Source: PVC group bacterium (GTDB taxonomy: Bacteria; Verrucomicrobiota; Kiritimatiellia; SS1-B-03-39; UBA6053). From it: a DNA stretch of 5,147 nucleotides. Position numbers and translations under genes: made by a program. Of this stretch, positions 1 to 5,147 are shown piece after piece (position 1 is the first letter of the stretch; every line of letters starts with the position of its first letter). The stretch lies in NCBI GenBank assembly GCA_003565035.1, contig PXDP01000167.1, positions 1-5,147 of the forward strand, given 5' to 3'. Below the pieces are notes generated by a model that saw nothing but the letters and a program-made list of their open reading frames with translations, searched no databases and had not been told where the DNA came from.

Positions 1-2
1 AC

Positions 3-3000
3 GGAACGGAATCGGTGAAGGAAAATGGATTCCTGATGCCGGTCGCTGGAGGCAGTGGCGGTACCGTAACCATTTACAGCAATACGTTTGCCAACGATGA
101 CGGCCTCACGCTGACTGGAAACTGGGAGGTTGGGGCACCGAACCAAGGCGGGGTGAGCGGCCCCTCAAGTGCGTATGAAGGCAGTCAGGTTTTGGGAACG
201 TATTTGAACGGAAACTATCCGAATCAAAATGACACCATGACGGTAACCCTGCCCCCGATTTCTGTCAGCGGTCTGTCTTCCGTCCGTGTGGAGTACATGC
301 GGTGGTTGGGCTTGGCCTCACAAGGAAATACCCGGGATAGGGGGAGGGTGCAAATGTCCACGAACAACAGCACCTGGGCAAACGTCTGGGAATCGGATAA
401 CGGGTTTTCCGCAGACAGCGACTGGACGGCGGCAACGCACGACATTTCTCTCAACAATCACGAGCAGCTTTGGTTGCGGTTTCAATTGCAGACATTCAAT
501 AAAGGGGGGAATAATCAGGTCTCTTTCGGATTTAATATCGACGATTTAAAGATTACACGCGAGTCCGGTGGCATGCTTTTTCCGCCCGTTTTCACGTCCG
601 ACCCCGAGACCCTGGCCGGGCAGGGAACTCTGTATACCTACCAGGTCACCACCTCCGATGAAGACACTCCGGGGGAGGATTTGATATTGGCTTCCGGCCC
701 CTTGCCGGAGGGACTTTCATTTACCGATCACGGGGATGGGACCGGGACTCTTTCCGGGGAGCCCCTTGAGGCGGGGGATTTCGAAATTACGCTCTCGGTA
801 ACAGACGGAGATTACACCACCTACCAAATGTTCACCCTTGAAGTGGTGAGTCCTCTGGTCTTTGAGGAAGAAGTGGTTTTTACCGGTGATCCCGGATCCA
901 ACAGTGCCACGGTAAGTGCTACGCACCTTGGCGATGAGCCGATTACCCTCACCGCCCTCAGTTTGCCGGGGTGGCTGACGTTCAGCGATAACGGGGATGG
1001 TACGGGAACGCTGACCCAGGTGGAACACTCCGGTGATTGGGGTGGGCATGAAGTCATGATCCAGGCGGATGATGGGGAGGCAAGTGTAACGAAGAGTTTT
1101 GCCGTGTATCGGGGGATCCAGAACCGGGTGGAAACCCGGGAGGCCCATTTTGGAGAAGCCGTGGTTTTATTGGTTCCCTTTGGCCATGATGCGGAGGAGA
1201 TCGCCGGGATACTGGAAGGACTCGACAGCGGTTGGGCTTTTTACCGGACCATGACGGGGCAGGACCCGAATTTGTATTTTCAATACAACGGTAAACCCAC
1301 CATCGCGGTGGTGCCCAATGGGGAAACCTGCGGAGCGGGATGTGGCTTTGTGGGCTTTACCGGAATTGAATTGACCCAGGACTCCTGGGCAACGCTCTAT
1401 GACGGTTTCCGGCTGAACGGGGAGTTCGATCAGGTTGCTTTTTACGAGATGGGCCGGAACTTCTGGTTTTACGGGGATGAGTTGTCGTATCAGTCTCCCG
1501 ATGACGAATGGGTCATTGCGACGGGCTATGCGGTGTGGATGCGCTTTATGGCGATGGCTTCGGCAGGTGTGCAGGGGGGGGCGTTTAATGGAGAACCTTT
1601 TGCTGATTTTGAAGCGGAGGTACGGGGGTTATTGGACACGTATTTAGCCGATGATAGTTTTGACTGGGAGAACACCCTTCGGGCCGGAGTAGGCGTGCCC
1701 AATAGCATGGGCCTCGGTGGAACCGATCTCTATGCGTCCTTCCTTTTTGCTCTGAGTGATGGGTATGGCCCGGCCTTGGTGGAGAATCTCTGGTTGGAAG
1801 CGGGGCTTCTCAATGAAGCGGGATCGACGCTTGAGGCGGTGGACAATTTCATTCGGGCCGCTTCCTCGGCGGTGGGCGAGAACCTGGCTCCGCAATTTGA
1901 GTACTGGCGCTGGCCAGTGAGCAGTGAGTTGGAGTCTGAACTGGGGTCTGCTTACCCGGACAGTGTCCCGGGGCAGTTTTCGATCAGCCCGGAAAGCATC
2001 GAGGTTGATCGGGAGGTGGGCGAAGTTTCATTGACCGTGTCCCGATCAGGCGGTACGGCCGGGGAGGTGAGCGTGGCCTATGCCACGCAGAATGGAACGG
2101 CCCAGGCGGGAACTCACTACAGCGGTCAAAGCGGAGTGTTTACCTGGGCCAATGGGGACGGCAGTTCCCGCACAATTACCGTGCCCATCACCGATCTCGG
2201 GCCCGTTGGCGAAACCGTATCGTTCACCGTGGTGTTGTCGCATCCTACCGACGGGGCGGCCCTGAGTGCTGCGGATACGGCCACTGTGACGATTGAATAC
2301 GAGTCCGAACCCACCCCGGTTTTGGCCTTGCAGGCGGTCTCCGGTCTTTTTCACGGCGGGGCCACCGTGAATGCGGATTTGCAGGAAGGCGGCGAAAGCA
2401 TTACGGTGACGCTGTGGTGGGGAACCCATGACGGCGGATCCGATCCCGCCGCGTGGGATCAGGAAGTGTCTTTGGGTGCCTATCCCCTTGGCCTGATCAG
2501 TCACGAGTTGGAGAATCTTTCGCCGGAAACGACTTATTTTTATCGTTTTGCCGGCGTCAACTTTACCGGTCTGGAGGGGCAGAGTGTGACCGGGTCTTTC
2601 ACGACCTTGGAGCCCCCTGATTTTACCCGTTTTGTGTTCACTTTCAGTGGCTACAGCGGCACCGAAACGCTGGCCGACTTCCCGCTTTTGGTGCGGATTT
2701 CGCCGCAATTGAACGGATTTGCCTACGAAAACATGGCCTATCCGGAAAGTGGAGCCGATTTGCGTTTCTTTACCACCGGTGAGGATCCAGTGGAACTGGC
2801 GTTTTCTATCGAGCATTGGGACCCCGAGGGAGAGTCGGCGGTTTGGGTGCGGGTGCCGGCATTGTCGGCAGAAACCGAAATCGCCATGGAAATCGGGGAT
2901 GAATCCTTGGACACGCTGCCAGGCTACACCGAGGACGGCACCGTCTGGGCGGGAACGGCGTATATCAGCATCTGGAATCTGGGTGAGGATACCGGCGAGG

Positions 3001-5147
3001 TGCGCACGGATGTCCGCAGCGGGCTTCATGCCGAGCCGGGGGGCAGTGGAACGGTTCTGCGGGCTCCGGGAATTGTTGGCTACGGAGCGGAATTCGATGG
3101 CAGTAATGGCAATACCCGTTTGCAGGTAGGGGCCCATCTCGCCCCGCAGCATCAATTCACCAATGCCTTCCATCTCGAAGGCTGGATGTGGATTCGGGAG
3201 GGCGCGGATACCCAAAAGCGCGAATTGGTCTCGCAGGAGGATACCTACTGGGGCGGCCGGGGGTATCGGTTGGGATTTAATGACAGCCGGGCCCGAATTG
3301 CCATTGGGGTCGAGGCCGGCGCGAGCAGCGGGAATGGCCGGGAAACCGAGGACGTGGATTATCCGGGCGGGGTTCCGGAAGGAGAATGGTTCCATGTTGC
3401 CAGCACTTGGGAAGATGGCGTGATCCGAACTTATTACAACGGCGTATTGGCGAAGGAGAGTCCTTTCGATTTTGTGATCGATTACGAAACGGATACGAAC
3501 AAACCTTTGGTATTGGGGGCCGGGTGGCATGGGGATCATCCTGTGCAAAACCGTTCGCTGGATGGGGTTTTGGATGAAGTGCGGGTGAGTGACCAGGCTT
3601 TCTCCGGAGACTGGATCACCGCCACCTATGAAAATATCGCCCAGACCTACACGTTTGCCGAGGTGGCTCCGGGCTACCGTTCCGCGGGGCCCCGATTTGC
3701 CGGCGATCCGGTGACCGTGGCCGTGGTGGCGGAGCCCTATCTTTATGAAATTGAAATCGCCGGCGGCGAAGAGTCCACGCTCAATGTAACCGGACCGGAT
3801 CTGCCCGGATGGCTGACCCTCTCGGCGACCAGTGACCCCCGTCTCTTTACCCTGTCCGGCACTCCGGCGGCGGCAGATGAGGGGACTGTGGAGATTACCC
3901 TGATCGCCGACGATGGGGAGGAGAGCGCGGAACAAACTTTTTCCATTCTGGTTCACCCCGAAGGAACCGTGCCCGGGTTGCCGGGGATCGTGTTGACCCC
4001 CATCGGGGAGGTGCAGCATGATCAGGCCGAGTTGCGGGGCGATTTATTAGCCGGAGACGATCCGGTGACCCTCTGGGTTTGGATCGGCACCACGGATGGC
4101 GGCTCCGAAGTCAGTGCCTGGGATCAAACATTGGACCGGGGAATCCGCAGTCTGGGGGCGGTGCAGGCACTGGTCACCGGTCTGCTGGAAGAAACTGAAT
4201 ATTTTTACCGACTGGTGGCCGTCAATGACATCGGCGAAGCGCAAACCGAAACCGGCAGTTTCATCACGCCCAAAGACCTCAGCGGGATTGAACCGCAGAT
4301 TACCTTGCAACGACCCACCGTGCCCGAGGTGCGCATTCCCGAGGGCGTGGGACTGGTCCTGGAAACGGATGTTATTGAAACCGGCGGCGAATCCGGTCAG
4401 CTCACGCGGCTCTGGGAACTCGTATCCGGTGATGGTACCGTGAGCTGGGACAATAACGATCAGGAAAACACCGCCGCCTGGTTCAGCGCGCAGGGGAGCT
4501 ATGTCCTCCGCCTGACCGCCGACAACGGCGAGAACAGCGACGTGCTGGAGATCAACGTGGAGGTGGTCGATCCGGCCTTGGTCACTCCGGAAGCACCTTT
4601 GGCTGAAAGTGTTCGAAGTGTGCCGACCGACAATCTGGCGGTGTATCTGCCCCTGGATGAAAGCAGCGGCACCGTGGCCGGAGACGCATCCGGCAATAAC
4701 CGGGACGGCACGATTTCCGGCGGGCCCGAATGGCGTCCACAAGACGGTGTATTCGGCGGGGCACTTCGCTTCACCGGCAGTTCGCAGTCTGCGGTGTTGG
4801 CCAATTCCGATGGGCTGGATGATGTGGCGCAAATGTCCTGGGCGTGGTGGATGCGTCCGAGTGCGCAGAACAGCGATGTGCGGGGAATTCTCTCCAAACG
4901 GGACAGTGCCAACGGCGGTCAGGCCTGGAGCTTTTTCCTGCACACTAATAATCAGTTGACCGTGGACATGCCCAGCAGCAGCAACCGCTTGCAGGTGGGG
5001 ACGATTCCGGCAAACGAATGGACCCACGTGGCGGTGATTTTTGACGGGTCGCAACCTTCCGGAGAGCGGGTGCGGGTTTATACCAACGGGGTGCTTTCGG
5101 GAACCTATTCCGCCAGCATCACCACGCTGCCCAGTCGTGCCAATTCG
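3..5147 (+). CDS. Giant multidomain secreted/surface protein with LamG, DUF2341, Calx-beta and Ig-like modules (partial, both ends missing)
   Basis: One uninterrupted frame of 1,715 codons fills the window; start and stop lie outside, so the protein is longer than this. The translation is a chain of beta-sandwich modules: MAM-like, two He_PIG-like, a zincin-like module, Calx-beta, fibronectin-III-like, DUF2341-like, LamG, He_PIG-like, fibronectin-III-like, PKD-like and LamG. It is rich in D, E, G, T and S, has no membrane segment, and has only two cysteines (C443, C447), all of which fits an exported extracellular protein. The signal peptide and any C-terminal anchor or sorting tag (PEP-CTERM or type IX, for example) must be outside the window. 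Proteins of this architecture are known mainly as large uncharacterised products of Verrucomicrobia, Planctomycetes and relatives. A role in adhesion or polysaccharide binding is inferred from the modules. I do not recognise a named gene. The reading frame is near certain; the function is not. Confidence 0.96.
72..560 (+). other. MAM-like / choice-of-anchor jelly-roll module (residues 24-186)
   Basis: Opens with IYSNTFANDDGLTLTGNWEV, continues with a G-x-P-N-Q-G-G-V-S-G-P stretch, then YEGSQVLGTYLNGNYPN, and closes with FNIDDLKIT. This pattern (an F..D in the first strand, a G-W-E-x-G-x-P turn, a 'V..STN.STW' strand and a terminal I-D-D-L-x-I strand) is the one seen in MAM-like and 'choice-of-anchor' beta-sandwich modules, which often follow secreted peptidases such as subtilisins. 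It suggests, without showing, that an enzymatic or other module lies upstream of the window. Residues 1-20 before it are a Gly/Ser-rich linker (AGGSGGT) and do not look like a signal peptide. Likely role: protein or carbohydrate binding. Confidence 0.6.
582..848 (+). other. He_PIG / cadherin-like Ig module 1 (residues 194-282)
   Basis: Typical putative-Ig layout: PPVFTSDP at the entry, 'YTYQVTTSDED' with an acidic turn, 'LPEGLSFTD', then a D242-H-G-D245-G-T-G-T-L turn followed by SGEP and 'GDFEITLSVTDGDYTT..FTLEVV'. The P-x-G-L-x-F ... G-T-L-S-G-x-P ... V-T-D-G order is the He_PIG/dystroglycan-type cadherin signature. The acidic turns could bind calcium, by analogy with cadherin-like folds. 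It is followed almost directly by a second copy and probably acts as a stiff spacer. Confidence 0.75.
852..1115 (+). other. He_PIG / cadherin-like Ig module 2 (residues 284-371)
   Basis: Second, divergent copy of the preceding module: it keeps the hydrophobic turn LPGWLTFSD from L321, the acidic turn D329-N-G-D332-G-T-G-T-L and a closing 'MIQADDGEASVTKSFAV' strand pair. The G-T-L-S-G-x-P turn of copy 1 is replaced by GTLTQVEHSG with a longer loop. Nothing but a proline separates it from copy 1, so the two probably stack as a rod in front of the zincin-like module. A third relative sits at residues 1228-1318. Confidence 0.65.
1131..1952 (+). other. Gluzincin-like metallopeptidase-fold module with degenerate active site (residues 377-650)
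   Basis: This is the only module with a mixed alpha/beta look. It contains 'ILEGLDSGWAFYRTMTGQDP', a 'PTIAVVPNGETCGAGCGFVG' stretch with C443 and C447, 'FTGIELTQD', then FYEMGRNFWFYGDEL with Y481-E-M-G-R485, 'ATGYAVWMRFM' around residues 506-516, and a C-terminal 'DNFIRAASSAVGENL...FEYWRWPVS' ending at S640. The layout (aromatic helix, helix with an E-x-G core, a G-Y/F-A-V helix about 25 residues later, and a terminal W-x-W-P-V-S) resembles gluzincin peptidases such as the M60-like group. However, both zinc histidines of HExxH are replaced (Y481, R485), and the downstream helix has no glutamate at the likely third-ligand position (T507-G-Y-A). If the fold assignment is right, the module is probably non-catalytic and may bind ligand. 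No family name is claimed. Confidence 0.45.
1977..2297 (+). other. Calx-beta module (residues 659-765)
   Basis: Begins with FSISPESIEVDREVGEVSLT, followed by V-S-R-S-G-G-T-A-G-E-V-S-V-A-Y-A-T, the core N-G-T-A-Q-A-G-T-H-Y, then 'SGVFTWANGDGSSRTITVPI' and 'ETVSFTVVLSHPTDGAALS', ending 'ADTATVTIE'. Each element matches the Calx-beta repeat found in Na+/Ca2+ exchangers, integrin beta-4 and many bacterial surface proteins. In the usual G-T-A-x-x-G-x-D-Y motif, the aspartate is histidine here, while the other acidic positions (E668, E671 region and the late TDG turn) remain, so calcium binding is possible but less certain. It directly follows the zincin-like module after a short S/P-rich link. Confidence 0.88.
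2313..2609 (+). other. Fibronectin-III-like module, copy 1 (residues 771-869)
   Basis: Layout: VLALQAVSG, 'ATVNADLQEGGESITVTLWW', then G807-T-H-D810-G-G-S followed by W818-D-Q820, 'LENLSPETTYFYRFAGVN' with Y845-F-Y-R848, and a closing G-S-F-T-T. The L-x-P-x-T-x-Y-x-Y-R ... A-x-N ... S-F-T-T half is the classic fibronectin-III end. The G-T-x-D-G-G-S...W insertion is a signature I associate with large Verrucomicrobia/Planctomycetes proteins. It is paralogous to residues 1327-1423, with identical spacing between conserved residues. It feeds directly into the DUF2341-like module. Confidence 0.72.
2622..2951 (+). other. DUF2341-like module (residues 874-983)
   Basis: Contains 'FVFTFSGYSGTETLADFPLL', then VRISPQLNGF, 'ESGADLRFF' with D919-L-R-F, 'ELAFSIEHWDPEGESAVWVR' around E937 to W948, and 'PALSAETEIAMEIGDESLD'. 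This follows DUF2341: an 'L.dFPvLV.I' opening, a G-A-D-L-R-F core, an I-E-x-W-D...S-x-V-W-V-x-V-P segment and a final strand that in most members reads I-Y-Y-G (here M-E-I-G-D). DUF2341 modules are usually found just before LamG modules in large exported bacterial proteins, and that is the case here. The biochemical role of the family is unknown; association with ligand binding is inferred from the pairing. Confidence 0.8.
2955..3638 (+). other. LamG / concanavalin A-like jelly-roll module 1 (residues 985-1212)
   Basis: Shows the Laminin_G_3 pattern in order: a weak opening 'YISIWNLGEDTGEVRTDVRS' where most members have W-x-L-x-E, G-Y-G-A-E-F-D1032-G, 'FHLEGWMWIREG', E-L-V-S-Q-E-D, 'GEWFHVASTWEDG' with W1129 and H1131, 'TYYNGVL', and the closing D1187-G-V-L-D-E-V-R1194-V-S. 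The final 'G.lDEVRVsd.a.s..wi.a.Y.n' helix is especially diagnostic. Such modules bind sugars or proteins, often with calcium. In the opening segment the usual 'D.SG.g..G' text is worn to 'DVRSGLHAEPGG', as in many DUF2341-linked copies. Confidence 0.88.
3684..3956 (+). other. He_PIG-like Ig module 3 (residues 1228-1318)
   Basis: Entry 'GPRFAGDPVTVAVVAEPYLY' is followed by E-I-E-I-A-G, then L1267-P-G-W1270-L-T-L, 'FTLSGTPAAADEGTVEITLI', A-D-D-G-E-E-S-A, and a final Q-T-F-S-I-L-V. The order P-x-F ... Y-x-Y-x-I ... P-G-W-L ... L-S-G-T-P ... A-x-D-G is He_PIG. It shares LPGWLT with module 2 (residues 321-326), but the acidic D-x-G-D-G-T-G turn of modules 1 and 2 is replaced by SATSDPRL, so any calcium site there is lost. 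It separates LamG 1 from the second fibronectin-like copy. Confidence 0.78.
3981..4271 (+). other. Fibronectin-III-like module, copy 2 (residues 1327-1423)
   Basis: Paralogue of residues 771-869: 'IVLTPIGEVQHDQAELRGDL', 'LAGDDPVTLWVWIG' then T-T-D1365-G-G-S, W1373-D-Q1375, 'LEETEYFYRLVAVN' with Y1400-F-Y-R1403, and closing 'GSFIT'. D to W is 8 residues and D to R is 38 residues in both copies. A Pro/Gly-rich hinge (EGTVPGLPG) precedes it. The tandem TTA TTA leucine codons at 4044-4049 lie in its second strand and are the only TTA codons in the last 3.1 kb. Confidence 0.72.
4293..4571 (+). other. PKD-like Ig module (residues 1431-1523)
   Basis: Contains 'PQITLQRPTVPEVRIPEGVG', then L-V-L-E-T-D, 'LTRLWELVSGDGTVSWDNND' with W1471, T-A-A-W-F-S-A-Q, 'GSYVLRLTADNGENSD' with Y1500, and V-L-E-I-N-V-E-V. 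The W-x-x-V-S-G-x-G-x-V ... F-S-x-x-G-x-Y-V-L-R-L-T-A-x-N/D-G order is that of PKD/REJ-type Ig modules common in Planctomycetes and Verrucomicrobia surface proteins. A linker of about 19 residues rich in P, A, E and V separates it from the last LamG module. Confidence 0.72.
4629..5147 (+). other. LamG / concanavalin A-like jelly-roll module 2, cut by the window end (residues 1543-1715)
   Basis: A near-textbook Laminin_G_3 start: LAVYLPLDESSG with D1552, D-A-S-G-N-N-R-D-G-T, G-G-A-L-R-F1590-T-G-S, 'MSWAWWMRPSAQNSD', I-L-S-K-R-D, and 'NEWTHVAVIFDGS' with W1673 and H1675, then 'VRVYTNGVL'. The window stops after the N-G-x-L-S-G-T-Y strand, before the expected 'G.iDDVRIY.rALs' closing segment. 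It is much closer to the family pattern at its N-terminus than LamG 1, so the two are old paralogues rather than a recent duplication. Confidence 0.9.

Noticed and set aside
36..38. In-frame ATG as the start of the gene
   Set aside because: The frame is open upstream to the window edge, no ribosome binding site is suitably placed, and the following residues form a Gly-rich linker rather than a signal peptide.
717..1148. 143-codon minus-strand open frame as a gene
   Set aside because: Codon-aligned shadow ending at sense TCA 717, opposite the two He_PIG modules, with no recognisable protein family.
1458..1475. N-F-W-F-Y-G stretch as part of a catalytic HExxHN site
   Set aside because: Both histidines needed for zinc binding are absent, so active peptidase function is not claimed.
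2719..3129. 136-codon plus-strand open frame in another register
   Set aside because: It overlaps the DUF2341 and LamG modules out of frame; its translation is Arg/Pro/Cys-rich with no domain.
2046..4019. 657-codon minus-strand open frame as a gene
   Set aside because: It mirrors the sense codons, is rich in Arg, His, Gly and Pro with no recognisable domain, and covers five clearly recognisable sense-strand modules. Its length is explained by the lack of sense TTA, CTA and TCA codons.
4035..4043. R-G-D tripeptide as an integrin-type adhesion motif
   Set aside because: A single RGD is expected by chance in 1,715 residues; it lies in a strand of the fibronectin-like fold rather than an exposed loop by pattern, and no supporting context exists.
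4047..5054. 335-codon minus-strand open frame as a gene
   Set aside because: Same codon-aligned artefact; it opposes the fibronectin-like, PKD-like and LamG 2 modules and has no domain or ribosome binding site support.
1..5147. tRNA, rRNA, CRISPR array, insertion sequence, promoter or terminator
   Set aside because: None seen; the entire window is coding in one frame, without regular short repeats, terminal inverted repeats or intergenic space.

Overview
The whole window is the interior of one very large protein-coding gene on the + strand. Reading codons from position 3, the frame is open for all 1,715 codons to the last base, with no start or stop in the window. Residue n of the fragment begins at nucleotide 3n. 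I see no intergenic DNA, RNA gene, mobile element, CRISPR array, promoter or terminator.

The product is a modular, acidic, almost cysteine-free protein of the kind bacteria export to the surface or medium. Its modules in order are: a MAM-like/'choice-of-anchor' beta-sandwich (24-186); two He_PIG/cadherin-like Ig modules (194-282 and 284-371); a module of about 275 residues resembling a gluzincin metallopeptidase whose HExxH-type site reads YEMGR (377-650); a Calx-beta module (659-765); a fibronectin-III-like module (771-869); a DUF2341-like module (874-983); a LamG/concanavalin-like jelly roll (985-1212); a third He_PIG-like module (1228-1318); a second fibronectin-III-like module (1327-1423); a PKD-like module (1431-1523); and a second LamG jelly roll cut by the window end (1543-1715).

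This mix, especially DUF2341 next to LamG and fibronectin-like modules with a G-T-x-D-G-G-S signature, is typical of giant secreted proteins of the Verrucomicrobia/Planctomycetes/Lentisphaerae group. G+C looks to be somewhere around 55-60%. The taxon is an inference from domain style; no marker gene is present. The likely role is binding to carbohydrate, matrix or cell surface, with jelly-roll modules as binders and Ig-like modules as spacers. No catalytic site is convincingly intact.

The points most worth a second look are the degenerate zincin-like module, which holds the only two cysteines of the fragment, the paralogous fibronectin-like pair, a change in synonymous codon use near position 2050 that also produces very long spurious antisense frames, and an 8-G tract inside the coding sequence.
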